Shown here: in pieces, positions 28,624 through 37,224 of the stretch
Position numbering within the stretch: position 1 is the stretch's first letter
How the letters are laid out: each line of letters opens with the position of its first letter
NCBI GenBank assembly: GCA_903876715.1
Contig: CAIRBF010000010.1
Coordinates: forward strand, 1-39,247
Direction: 5' to 3'
DNA: 39,247 bases
Source: an uncultured beta proteobacterium
Lineage (GTDB): Bacteria > Pseudomonadota > Gammaproteobacteria > Burkholderiales > Burkholderiaceae_C
Program-made: the position numbers and the translations under genes
Notes under the pieces: generated by a model
The model's input: the letters and a program-made list of their open reading frames with translations, nothing else
Told to the model about the DNA's origin: nothing
The model's database searches: none

Positions 28624-29205
28624 ATGAGGCGCCAAAGACTGCAGCCTCCGCGGCCGACATGGTGCGCCCAAGGTCTCGGCATCCTCGAGTGGATGGTCGT
28701 CATGGCGGTGGTCGGCGTGCTGGCAGCAGTGGCTCTGCCCTCACTCCTGGAGCATCTGGCGCGCCGCGCCGTGGAAGGAGTGGCGCTACAGTTGGTCAGT
28801 GACCTGCAGTACGCGCGCAGTGAATCAGCTCAGCGCAACGAGTCCGTTGCCGTGACGACCAGCAGCCTATGTCACGTCATCCACAACGCCAGCGCCAGCG
28901 CCTCGTGCACCCATGAGGGTGCGGGGGTATCCCCGGCATCGGCACTCTTGAAGTCCGTCGTTCAGGACTCCAGGCCGGCCGTAGACGTTCAGCCCCAGGG
29001 CGGGCTGACCCGCCTGGTATTCGAGCCGGTGGGAACCACCGCCTCCTTTGCTGGCACGGCGCCCGGCAGCGCGACGGCCTCGTGGCACGTCGGCAGCTCG
29101 AGCGGCACCCTGCTCGTCCGCGTGCAAGTCAATGCGGCGGGACGAGCTTCCGCCTGCGTCAGCGCGGGCGAACCGTTGCCAGGCATAGCGGTCTGCCCTC
29201 CGTGA
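28624..29205 (+). CDS. Second FimT/FimU-type minor pilin (GspH family)
   Basis: 193-residue prepilin. Leader cleaved after AQG at residue 17, mature start LGILEWMVVMAVVGVLAAVALP with Glu+5 (residue 22). The Trp right after the Glu is unusual, as most members have Leu or Met. LVSDLQYARSESAQRNESVAV matches the GspH/FimT domain. It is a paralog of the first gene of the operon, sharing the LSNDLQYLRSEAVSRNEAM-like segment. Its TGA overlaps the GTG start of pilW by 4 nt. Confidence 0.85.
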   Translation: MRRQRLQPPRPTWCAQGLGILEWMVVMAVVGVLAAVALPSLLEHLARRAVEGVALQLVSDLQYARSESAQRNESVAVTTSSLCHVIHNASASASCTHEGAGVSPASALLKSVVQDSRPAVDVQPQGGLTRLVFEPVGTTASFAGTAPGSATASWHVGSSSGTLLVRVQVNAAGRASACVSAGEPLPGIAVCPP

Positions 29206-29933
29206 ACCGGACGATCGTCAAGCCCCGCAGAGACCGGTATCGCGCCCGAGCCTCAGGCGCCCCCCGGGGTCTGTCCGTCGTCGAACTGATGGTCGGTCTG
29301 GCTGTGGGCATGTTCATCGTGGCGGCGGCACTGCTGTCCACCGTGCATCTCACGGAATCGAACCGCCGGGTGCTGCTCGAGGCGCGGCTGAACCAGGACA
29401 TGCGCGCGACCATGGACATGGTCACGCGTCACCTTCGCCGCGCCGGCTACTGGGGCAACGCACAGGCCGGTGCCCGGGGTGCCGACGGCTCGGCCACAAG
29501 CTATGCCACAACGGGATACGCCGAGGTGACCCCGGTGGCTGGTGCAGCATCCGCGGTCAGTCTGCGGATCGCCCAGGACGCGGACGACCTGGCTGGAGCC
29601 GATGAGACCTTCGAGTTCCGCCTCGAGCCGGACGCACAGGGCAAGGGGCGCCTTCAGGTCCGGCTGGCAGGGGCGACGAACTACCAGGACCTCACCGACC
29701 CGGCTATCACCGATGTCAGGGATTTCAGCGTCGAGCCGAGAAACGCCGATCCCGTGGCCCTGTCATGCCCGGGGAGCTGCGCAAGCGGCTCCCTTCCGGC
29801 CTGCCCCACCCTTCAGGTACGTCGCTACGAAGTGAGCCTGACCGCCCGCGCAAGCTTCGACCCTGCCGTGCAACGCACGCTGCAGGCCACGGTCAGGCTG
29901 CGTAACGACGCGCTCAGCGGGACTTGCCCATGA
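29202..29933 (+). CDS. pilW: Minor pilin assembly protein PilW
   Basis: 243 residues. GTG start at 29202 overlaps the previous stop (GTGA). The leader is 23 residues ending PRG, then LSVVELMVGLAVGMFIVAAALL with Glu+5 (residue 28). The following LTESNRRVLLEARLNQDMRATMDMVTRHLRRAGYWGN is the PilW hallmark. Cysteines in CPGSCASGSLPACP suggest disulfides. A longer frame begins 40 codons upstream but overlaps the neighbouring gene and is not homologous there. Overlaps pilX by ATGA. Confidence 0.9.
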   Translation: MNRTIVKPRRDRYRARASGAPRGLSVVELMVGLAVGMFIVAAALLSTVHLTESNRRVLLEARLNQDMRATMDMVTRHLRRAGYWGNAQAGARGADGSATSYATTGYAEVTPVAGAASAVSLRIAQDADDLAGADETFEFRLEPDAQGKGRLQVRLAGATNYQDLTDPAITDVRDFSVEPRNADPVALSCPGSCASGSLPACPTLQVRRYEVSLTARASFDPAVQRTLQATVRLRNDALSGTCP

Positions 29934-31261
29934 AGACTCCCGTGATCTCGATGTCCGTCAGCAGCCTGAACGACCGTCGACGCCCGTCCGTCTGCGGCAT
30001 ACGTTCCCTGCCCGCCCGCGGCATGGCCACCGTGCCGGTGGTGCTGATGCTCCTGCTCGGGCTGGGCATCATGGGCCTGTACGCCAACCGCGGTCTGGTG
30101 TTCGAGCAGCGCACCGCGGCCAACCAGGCCCGTTCGACCCAGGCCTTCGAGGTCGCGGAGGCGGGCCTCGAGTGGGCTGGCTCGATGCTCAACAGCAACA
30201 CCCTGGTGGGCAACGACTGTCTCGAGAACGCGAGCGCGGCCCAGACTTTCCGCGATCGCTTTCTCACTTTCGACAGCACGACAGGCCTGATCGCCCTGCG
30301 CGCGGACAGCGCGAACCCCGGCAACTACCTCAGGGCCGCCTGCGTGTTCACGGGCTCGGGCCTGCGGTGCAGTTGTCCGGGCAGCGGCTTCCCGACGTTC
30401 GGCGCCAGCGACATCGGCGAGAACTTCCTGGTGACCTTCGAGGCGCCATCGCCCGCCCGACCGGGCGTCCTGCGCGTGACGGTCAACGGGTGCACCTCCA
30501 CCGGGGTGGCCGCCAAGGATCCAAGCTGCCTGCCAGGTGGCACGGGCCGCGCCGACGCGCGCGCGCGGGTCACGTCCCTGTACGCGCTGCTGCCGCTGCT
30601 CGGCACCGCACCCGCTGCGCCGGTGACCCTCGCGGGCAACGTGACGTGGCAGGGCAGCGGCGCCGCCGTGGGCATCTTCAACACCGACGCGGCCTCACAG
30701 GGCATCACCATCCGCGCCGGAGGCGACGTCGATGCGAGCAAGGCACGCGTCACCTCGATGCCTGGCACGCCGGCTGCGCGGTCCATCGTGGCCAACGATG
30801 GCACGCTGTCGGCGCTAGGTGCCGATGCGCTCTTCACCAGTTTCTTCGGCATGTCCAAGCAGTCCTGGCGACAGCTGTCCACTGTGATCACCTGCGGCAC
30901 GAACTGTGTCGACACGCTGCAGGCCAGCGTAGCCTCTGGCGCCCAGGGCATCTGGGTCGAAGGCGACCTGGAGATCCAGGGCAACGCCTCCATCGGCAGT
31001 GCGGACCGGCCGGTGGTGATCGTCGTCAACGGCAGGATGCTCATGCGCGGCACGGCCACCATCTTCGGCATGGTCTACGCGTCCGAGTGGGACAACACCG
31101 GTGGCGGCTCAGCCCTGCTGCGCGGCGCCGTCATGTCGGAAAGCAGCTTCACCGCCAACGGATCGGCCGACTTCTACTTCGACCCGCTGGTGCTGGGAAG
31201 ACTCACGAGCGGCGGCGCCGGTACCTTCGCCCGCCTGCCGGGCAGCTGGCGGGACTACTGA
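29930..31261 (+). CDS. pilX: PilX-family pilus assembly protein, large form
   Basis: 443 residues. The N-terminal PilX_N-like segment is RGMATVPVVLMLLLGLGIMGLY, then FEQRTAANQARSTQAFEVAEAGLEWA; the single membrane helix is at about 33-52. PilX proteins are usually under 200 residues, so most of this protein is an extra C-terminal region of about 300 residues, rich in Gly/Ala/Thr. It ends in regular beta-type stretches such as GIWVEGDLEIQGNASIGS and VVIVVNGRMLMRGTATIFGM, which resemble a parallel beta-solenoid. Start ATG at 29930 overlaps the pilW stop (ATGA). Confidence 0.85.
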   Translation: MKTPVISMSVSSLNDRRRPSVCGIRSLPARGMATVPVVLMLLLGLGIMGLYANRGLVFEQRTAANQARSTQAFEVAEAGLEWAGSMLNSNTLVGNDCLENASAAQTFRDRFLTFDSTTGLIALRADSANPGNYLRAACVFTGSGLRCSCPGSGFPTFGASDIGENFLVTFEAPSPARPGVLRVTVNGCTSTGVAAKDPSCLPGGTGRADARARVTSLYALLPLLGTAPAAPVTLAGNVTWQGSGAAVGIFNTDAASQGITIRAGGDVDASKARVTSMPGTPAARSIVANDGTLSALGADALFTSFFGMSKQSWRQLSTVITCGTNCVDTLQASVASGAQGIWVEGDLEIQGNASIGSADRPVVIVVNGRMLMRGTATIFGMVYASEWDNTGGGSALLRGAVMSESSFTANGSADFYFDPLVLGRLTSGGAGTFARLPGSWRDY

Positions 31262-31266
31262 TCGCC

Positions 31267-33390
31267 ATGGTCCGTACAGGCCGTTACCGGCGCAGTCGCG
31301 GCATCACGCTCGTCGAGGCGCTGGTGGCATTCGCCATCATGGCCATCGGCATGCTGGCCTTGATCCGCGCCCAGGCGGGGTTGCGCCTGGAAGCCGACAT
31401 CACGCGCCAGCGCGCCGAGGCCGTGCGCATCGCCCAGCAAGACCTGGAGAGCTTGCGCGGCTACACAACGACCGCCGACTTCGACAGCACCGTCGTCGCC
31501 GCCGGGCCAACTGAGGTCCAGGCGCTGGACACCAACACCGTCTACTTGCTGACCCGCGTTGTCGACGAGGCAGCCGCTCTGCGAGCCCGCCTCGTGAGCG
31601 TGACGGTCGGCTGGACTGACCGCAGGGGACAGGCGCAATCGCTGACACTGCGCACGGTCATCGCCCGCGCCGATGCGTCCCTCGTGGGGCAGCTCTCGGT
31701 GCAACCAGCCACCAGTCCGGCAAGGCTGCCCTTCGACCGAGATCTGCAGATTCCCGCCAGTGCGGTTGACCTGGGAAACGGCAAAAGCGGCTTCCGCCCT
31801 CCGGGCTTGCCCGCCGACGGAAGCCAGGACATCTACTTCGTCATCGACAACGCGCAGGCCACGCTGATCGAAAAATGCAGCGGCGTGCCTTCGGCGGCGG
31901 CCTACGCGAGCGCCAAGACGGGCGGTGGCTGCACCACGCTCCAGGGCAGCCTGCTCAGCGGCTTCATCAGCTTCGACCTGCGCAACAACATCAGCGCCAT
32001 CAGCCCGGGCTCCACGGCCTGCGAGTACTACCGAGACCTGCAGTCGGCCGGGCTGCTCGGCAGCACGACCCCGACGCTGGGCGTTGCGAGCCTGAGCCAG
32101 GATCCGTTCGCGCTGATGCCGCGGCTGGCGGGCGAGGTCCGCGCCGCCGCGGTGACGATCGCCTCCAGCGGCAACCCGATCGACGGGGCGGCGAATGTCG
32201 CCCCAGGCCAGAACCTCACGGTCGGATTCACCTCGTCCACCTTGAACACCGTGAACTCGGTCGAATTCTTCTCGACATCCCCGATCGTGCTGCGTGTGCG
32301 CGGCGGCGCGAGCATCGAGAGCTTCTCGGCCGCCGGAGCATCCGCGTCCATGCCCGGCGCCAGCGCCACGGGGTCGGCAGGCGGCAACATCAGTCGCAGC
32401 GGCACCTCGATCGTCATCGACCCGGGCGCAGCACTTGCGCCGGCCACGGTCTACGAACTGGTGATTCCTGCAGCGACCGTCCGCCTGAAGAAGAACCCCT
32501 CGAGCTACGACAGCTTCGGCGGGGGGACGCTGACCTTCAGCACGGGTACGGGCCCGACCCTGAGTTCCAGCGTGCCGGCCTCCGGGGGGGAGGCGGCCTC
32601 TCTGGGAGCCCCGATCACGCTGACCTTCGACCGCGCGGTGTACGGCCGGTCCGGCGTCCTGACGCTGTTCAAGCGCGGCAACGGCAACACCTGGAACGCG
32701 GTGGAGAGCTTCAACGTCGTCGGCGGCGCGGGCGGCAGCGGCGGCACGCTGACCGGACTGGGCACCGTCACGCTGACCGTGGATCCGGCCGCCGACCTGG
32801 TGGCCGGTGCAGAGTATTCCATCCAGGTCGAAGCTGGAGCACTCGTCGACGTCAACGGCATCCGCCATACGGGCATCACAAACTACACCACACTGGGCTT
32901 CGTGACCGGTTCATCGACCTCATCAGGAACGGGCAGTTGCCCGACCACCGCCAACGTCAAGCCCTTCCTCGGGCTCACGCTGCAGGTCAGCGGCAGCGGG
33001 AGCGCCTCCCTGCTTCACGAGTGCTACACCGATGCAGCAACCGCCGCGACGCTGGGTACCGAGTTCACGGCCGGCTACTTCTGCGCCATCTACGCCACCG
33101 GCAGCGGCAATGCGCGCTGGAGCGGCACCGCCCGCCTGACGGGACCCACGGGCTGGCTGAGCGGAGCGGCTGCGCGCTACCGGGTATGCCGCTACCACGA
33201 CAGCAACGGCAACGGCCGCGACGACAGCAACGCCGAGCACCCTGCCTCCTACAGCGATGTACAGGGGCCGCTGAGCGGGCAGAACTACCTGATCATCCGC
33301 AACACCCGCAGTTGCCCCGACGACACGCTGAACGTCGGCTCGCAGAGCGGTATCGTCATCTACTACAACACGAGTCTGCTGCAGCCTTGA
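31267..33390 (+). CDS. Giant PilV-like pilin with two Ig-like domains and a cysteine-containing C-terminal domain
   Basis: 707 residues against about 150-200 for ordinary PilV. Prepilin leader cleaved after RG at residue 12, then ITLVEALVAFAIMAIGMLAL with Glu+5 (residue 17), and a PilV-like stalk to about 135. A linker (about 140-290) follows. Two Ig-like segments of the Big_5 (SbsA) kind follow, about 293-427 (opening VTIASSGNPIDGAANVAPGQ) and 429-548 (opening TLSSSVPASGGEAASLGAP). The final 150 residues form a separate domain with five cysteines and DSNGNGRDD (about 645-653), a calcium-loop-like motif. Starts 5 nt after pilX; ribD follows 24 bp later. No pilY1 is present. Probably surface exposed on the pilus tip; I infer an adhesin role. 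Confidence 0.8.
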   Translation: MVRTGRYRRSRGITLVEALVAFAIMAIGMLALIRAQAGLRLEADITRQRAEAVRIAQQDLESLRGYTTTADFDSTVVAAGPTEVQALDTNTVYLLTRVVDEAAALRARLVSVTVGWTDRRGQAQSLTLRTVIARADASLVGQLSVQPATSPARLPFDRDLQIPASAVDLGNGKSGFRPPGLPADGSQDIYFVIDNAQATLIEKCSGVPSAAAYASAKTGGGCTTLQGSLLSGFISFDLRNNISAISPGSTACEYYRDLQSAGLLGSTTPTLGVASLSQDPFALMPRLAGEVRAAAVTIASSGNPIDGAANVAPGQNLTVGFTSSTLNTVNSVEFFSTSPIVLRVRGGASIESFSAAGASASMPGASATGSAGGNISRSGTSIVIDPGAALAPATVYELVIPAATVRLKKNPSSYDSFGGGTLTFSTGTGPTLSSSVPASGGEAASLGAPITLTFDRAVYGRSGVLTLFKRGNGNTWNAVESFNVVGGAGGSGGTLTGLGTVTLTVDPAADLVAGAEYSIQVEAGALVDVNGIRHTGITNYTTLGFVTGSSTSSGTGSCPTTANVKPFLGLTLQVSGSGSASLLHECYTDAATAATLGTEFTAGYFCAIYATGSGNARWSGTARLTGPTGWLSGAAARYRVCRYHDSNGNGRDDSNAEHPASYSDVQGPLSGQNYLIIRNTRSCPDDTLNVGSQSGIVIYYNTSLLQP

Positions 33391-33414
33391 GCGGCCGCCG
33401 CCCCCCCTCCTGCC

Positions 33415-34605
33415 ATGCATCCCGCCGAACTCTGCGCCCGAACCCTCGACCTCGCCCGCCTGGGCGTGGCCCTGACCGAACCGAACCCTCGCGTGGGCTG
33501 CGTCCTCGTGGCCCCCGACGGGCACACGGTGCTGGGTGAAGGCCACACCCAACAGGCAGGCGGGCCGCACGCCGAGATCATGGCGCTGCGCGCCGCCGAG
33601 TCTGCCGGCCGCGACGTGCGCGGCGCCACCGCGTGGGTGACGCTGGAACCCTGCGCGCACCACGGCCGCACGCCACCGTGCTGCGACGCGCTGGTGCGCG
33701 CCGGCGTCGGGCGCGTCGTCATCGCGCTGAGGGATCCGTTCAAGCAGGTCGACGGCCGCGGCATCCAACGACTACGCGAGGCCGGCATCGAGGTCCAGGT
33801 GGCCGGCGCCCTTGACGGCGCTTTCGGCGAGGCGTTTGCGCGTGCGCATCCGCAAGACCCACAGGGCCTGGCCTGGGCCGAGGGCGCGCGTGAGCTCAAC
33901 ATTGGCTTCCTGTCGCGCGTGCTGCGCCACCGGCCCTGGGTGCGGATGAAGATCGCCGCCTCCCTGGACGGCCAGACCGCACTGGTCAACGGCCAGAGCC
34001 AGTGGATCACCGGCGAGTCCGCGCGCACGGATGGGCACGCCTGGCGCCGACGCGCCAGCGCGGTGCTCACAGGCATCGGCACGGTGCGCGATGACGACCC
34101 GCGCCTGGACGTACGCCTCGTGCCCACCCCACGCCAGCCGCTGCGCGTCGTGATCGATTCCCGGCTGGAAATCAGTCCGCATGCGCGCATCCTGCAGCCA
34201 CCGGGCGAGGTCGTGGTCTACGCCAACGCGTCCGCGGCGGATGCACGAACGCAGGCCCTGACAGCCGGGCTGCCTCACGTCACCGTGGTGCCCACCCCGG
34301 CGGACGAGCGCGGCAAAACCGACCTGGCGGCGGTGCTGACCGATCTGGCGCAGCGCGGCGTCAACGAACTGCACGTCGAGGCTGGCCATCAACTCAACGG
34401 CTCACTGCTGCGCGCAGGACTCGTGGACGAAGTGCTCGTCTACCTCGCACCCAAGCTGCTCGGCGCCGGGCGTGGAATGGCCGCCTTCGGCCCGCTGGAC
34501 CGGCTGGCTGATGCCCTGGAGCTCGAATTCGTCGACATCACGCCCGTCGGCGCCGACCTGCGCCTGCGTGCCCGACCACCCGGGCAGACCGCGTTCGCCG
34601 CCTGA
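33415..34605 (+). CDS. ribD: Bifunctional riboflavin biosynthesis deaminase/reductase RibD
   Basis: Two-step enzyme of riboflavin synthesis. 396 residues. The N-terminal deaminase domain has the zinc site H52-A-E54 and C80, C89 in PCAHHGRTPPC. The C-terminal reductase domain (about 165 on) includes RMKIAASLDGQTALVNGQSQWITG and VEAGHQLNGSLLRAGLVDEVLVYLAPKLLG. No ribE/ribBA/ribH genes follow; the next gene converges. The gene usually beside nrdR is here separated from it by the pilin operon. Confidence 0.96.
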   Translation: MHPAELCARTLDLARLGVALTEPNPRVGCVLVAPDGHTVLGEGHTQQAGGPHAEIMALRAAESAGRDVRGATAWVTLEPCAHHGRTPPCCDALVRAGVGRVVIALRDPFKQVDGRGIQRLREAGIEVQVAGALDGAFGEAFARAHPQDPQGLAWAEGARELNIGFLSRVLRHRPWVRMKIAASLDGQTALVNGQSQWITGESARTDGHAWRRRASAVLTGIGTVRDDDPRLDVRLVPTPRQPLRVVIDSRLEISPHARILQPPGEVVVYANASAADARTQALTAGLPHVTVVPTPADERGKTDLAAVLTDLAQRGVNELHVEAGHQLNGSLLRAGLVDEVLVYLAPKLLGAGRGMAAFGPLDRLADALELEFVDITPVGADLRLRARPPGQTAFAA

Positions 34606-34672
34606 ACCGAAGCACTGCTCGCGGCACGTCCGCCGGGGCACTCTGCCCTACGGACAGCCGACCGCGACCGGC

Positions 34673-35614
34673 TCAGTCCACCGCCGGATCCAGGCCAAGC
34701 GGCGCGAGATCGACGCGCAGGCGCGCGCAGGTCGCCTCATCCATGGCCAGCATGGGGGGACGCAAGCGCAGCCAACCGGAATGACCCGACTGCAGGGCCA
34801 TCACGGCCTTCAGAGAAGGGAACAGCGGGTAGCGGCTGAGAACCGCCAGCACGGCCTCGACGCGCGCCAGGTCCGACGCCAGCGTCGGGGCTTCGGGCTC
34901 GCAAGCCAGGCGCCGAACCGTGCGCGGCATGAAGTTCGCCAGACCACTGACCGCGCCGCGACTGCCACGACGCGCCATCTCCGGAAGGTGCGGTTCATGA
35001 CCCACGTGCACGCCCACGGGCGGCATGAAGGCCTGCGCCAGACCGACCGAGTGCTCCAGGTTGCCAGCACTGTCCTTGATGGCCACGATGCGTGACCCAT
35101 GGCGCTGCAGCATCTCCGCTACCACCCCGTGCGGCACCGGCACTGCCGTGACCTGTGGGATGTGGTAGAGCACCACGCGCAGCGGCCGGTCGGCGCAGGC
35201 CTGCAGCACCTGGTCGAAGAATTCGAGCACACCGGCCTCGGGCACGCCCTTGAAATAGAAGGGCGGCATCAGCATCACGCCCCAGGCACCGAGGTCCTGC
35301 GCATGGCGGGTGATGGCGATCGCGTCGGTCAGCGCCGCGCAGGCCGTGCTGGCGAGCAGGCTCGAGGCGGGGACGCCGCCCTCCACCAAGGCTTCGAGGG
35401 CAGCACAGCGCTCGGCCACCGAGAACGAGGGCCCTTCGCCCGTGCTGCCGAAGGGCGTGAGGCCGGCACAGCCGCGCGCCAGCAGCGACCGCGCGTGGGC
35501 GACGAAGACTTCACGATCGATGCGGCCTGCGGCGTCCAACGGGGTCATCAAGGCAGGAAACAGGCCGGGCAAGCCGACCTGCGCGTTCGTCGCAGCGGGG
35601 GTGTTCGTGGTCAT
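34673..35614 (-). CDS. DapA-family aldolase / lyase (DHDPS/NAL family, substrate unknown)
   Basis: 313 residues, class I Schiff-base aldolase fold. Catalytic Lys180 in RIVAIKDSAGN, Tyr150 in LYHIPQVT (YNIP-like motif) and the carboxylate-binding loop FGSTGE (55-60). It is probably not true lysine-pathway DapA: the sequence differs around the active site (GSTGE, YHIP) and the partner is a sugar mutarotase gene. Candidate reactions are 2-keto-3-deoxy-sugar acid aldolases or dehydratases. Start overlaps the upstream fucU stop (ATGA), so coupled. Confidence 0.85.
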   Translation of the reverse strand: MTTNTPAATNAQVGLPGLFPALMTPLDAAGRIDREVFVAHARSLLARGCAGLTPFGSTGEGPSFSVAERCAALEALVEGGVPASSLLASTACAALTDAIAITRHAQDLGAWGVMLMPPFYFKGVPEAGVLEFFDQVLQACADRPLRVVLYHIPQVTAVPVPHGVVAEMLQRHGSRIVAIKDSAGNLEHSVGLAQAFMPPVGVHVGHEPHLPEMARRGSRGAVSGLANFMPRTVRRLACEPEAPTLASDLARVEAVLAVLSRYPLFPSLKAVMALQSGHSGWLRLRPPMLAMDEATCARLRVDLAPLGLDPAVD

Positions 35615-36081
35615 CCAGTGGTTCCGGAAAGTGACGCTGCGCCGGCGGCTCTCAACACCCCCTTGCGCAGCAATACATTGCCATAGGTGCGGGCTTCCCC
35701 GCTGACGAAGATCGCGAAGGCCTGGCGAGTTCGGTCGTAGAAGTCAAACCGCTCAAGCGCGGCTGCGGGCTCCTGCCCGGCCTCGCGCAGCGCCGCCTGG
35801 GCCTCGGCAACCGCCGGCGGCACCACCGACGGGTCGCCGACCACCGCCATCGTCCAGGCGGATTCGGGGCCGAAGTCGTCCAGTGGCAACAGCTCCAACA
35901 CTGCCTGCAGGACACCCGGCATGTCGGCGCCGGGCAGGTACACAAGGCGGGCACCGCCCTCGCGCGCCAGGCGCGCGGCGGGGAAGAACGCGTCGACGAT
36001 GGCCAGTTCGTCGCCATGCCCCATGCTCGCCAGCGCATGCAAGGCATCCGGGGTCAGCAGGGGGGGAACGTGACGCAGCAT
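35611..36081 (-). CDS. FucU/RbsD-family sugar mutarotase
   Basis: 156 residues. The FucU signatures are visible: MGHGDELAIVDAFFP with H22 and D30, and the C-terminal YGNVLLRKGV, which resembles FucU more than RbsD. The family interconverts sugar anomers (fucose or ribose). The exact sugar is not readable. First gene of a two-gene operon with the aldolase; a TAGGAT element upstream (minus strand, near 36107-36112) may be its -10. No sugar transporter or dehydrogenase gene is adjacent. Confidence 0.85.
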   Translation of the reverse strand: MLRHVPPLLTPDALHALASMGHGDELAIVDAFFPAARLAREGGARLVYLPGADMPGVLQAVLELLPLDDFGPESAWTMAVVGDPSVVPPAVAEAQAALREAGQEPAAALERFDFYDRTRQAFAIFVSGEARTYGNVLLRKGVLRAAGAASLSGTTG

Positions 36082-36242
36082 CGGCAGGAAAGATAAACCG
36101 GGAATCCTAGTTTCGCCGCAGCCGCGGACTCAATGGGGCAAACCCGCGCCGGCGCGAGGCGCTGGCCGCGAGCTCGGCGGCGGCAGGCCGTTTTCCGGCC
36201 CTTCGAGCCCGCCAGGGTCGGGCAGACGCTACGCTCGCGTCC

Positions 36243-37133
36243 ATGAACGCTCCCGACACCACCGACCTCACCGCACGCAACTTCCCAAGCGCCGAGCAGG
36301 AGGCACGCGCCGCCGCCGCCGGTGCCCGCTACGCCGAGCCCGACAGCGCCTACCGACTGGCCTTCACCGACACCGACTTCCTGCTGCGCGAGGAGCTGCG
36401 CCCGGTGCGCATGCAGCTCGAGCTGCTCAAGCCCGAGCTCGTGCAGCAGGAGCACGGCGTGCAATCGACGGTGGTGATCTTCGGCAGCGCCCGCATCGTG
36501 CCGCCCGAAGAAGCCGACCGCCGTCTGGCGCAGGCGCAAGCCGAGGGCGACGTCGTGGCGATCGCGAAAGCACGCACCGCGCTGGCGATGAGCCGCTACT
36601 ACGACGAAGCGCGCCGCTTCGCGGCGATCGTGACCGAGCGCACGCGCGAGCTCGAGACCCCCATCTATGTCTGCACTGGCGGCGGACCCGGGATCATGGA
36701 GGCCGGCAACCGCGGCGCGCACGAGGTCGGCGGCAGAAGCATCGGGCTGAACATCGTGCTGCCGCACGAGCAGGCGCCCAACCCCTACATCACACCGCAG
36801 CTGTGCTTCCAGTTCCACTACTTCGCGATGCGCAAGATGCACTTCCTGATCCGCAGCGTCGCGCTGGTGTGCTTTCCCGGGGGATTCGGCACGCTCGACG
36901 AGTTGTTCGAGGTCATGACGCTGCAGCAGACGGGCAAGATCCGGCGCAGGCCGATCCTGCTGTTCGGGCAGGCCTTCTGGGAACGCCTGATCGACTTCGA
37001 GCATCTCGTCGAGACCGGCATGATCGCGCCCGGCGACCGGCAGCTGTTCCATTTCGTCGAAACAGCCGAGCAAGCCTGGCAGCTGCTCGCAGCCGAGTAT
37101 GACATCGGCCATGGGGCGGCCCGCACCTCCTGA
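36243..37133 (+). CDS. LOG-family protein (nucleotide 5'-monophosphate phosphoribohydrolase-like)
   Basis: 296 residues. The LOG motifs are present: YVCTGGGPGIMEAGNRGAHEVGG in the middle, with MRKMHFLIRSVALVCFPGGFGTLDELFE (the PGGxGTxxE site) after it. This is the longer bacterial class with a helical N-terminal region, compared with about 190 residues in cytokinin-activating LOG. Likely cleaves nucleotide 5'-monophosphates to the free base and ribose 5-phosphate; the physiological substrate is unknown. Divergent from fucU across a 161-bp gap. Confidence 0.88.
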   Translation: MNAPDTTDLTARNFPSAEQEARAAAAGARYAEPDSAYRLAFTDTDFLLREELRPVRMQLELLKPELVQQEHGVQSTVVIFGSARIVPPEEADRRLAQAQAEGDVVAIAKARTALAMSRYYDEARRFAAIVTERTRELETPIYVCTGGGPGIMEAGNRGAHEVGGRSIGLNIVLPHEQAPNPYITPQLCFQFHYFAMRKMHFLIRSVALVCFPGGFGTLDELFEVMTLQQTGKIRRRPILLFGQAFWERLIDFEHLVETGMIAPGDRQLFHFVETAEQAWQLLAAEYDIGHGAARTS

Positions 37134-37224
37134 CGACGATCCGGTTCAGCGGCCGTTCAGCGTCGCCGCCCTAAGCTGTGCACAAGCCAGGAGGGCCTGG
37201 TGTCGCAAGGAAAGGGGCAAGACG

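Noticed and set aside
30172..31266. Upstream extension of the PilV-like frame through pilX
   Set aside because: This part is the wrong frame of pilX (Arg/His-rich); the gene begins at ATG 31267 with a prepilin leader.
34606..34672. Terminator between converging ribD and the aldolase gene
   Set aside because: Only a 5-bp AGCCG/CGGCT stem (34656-34673), without a T-tract.
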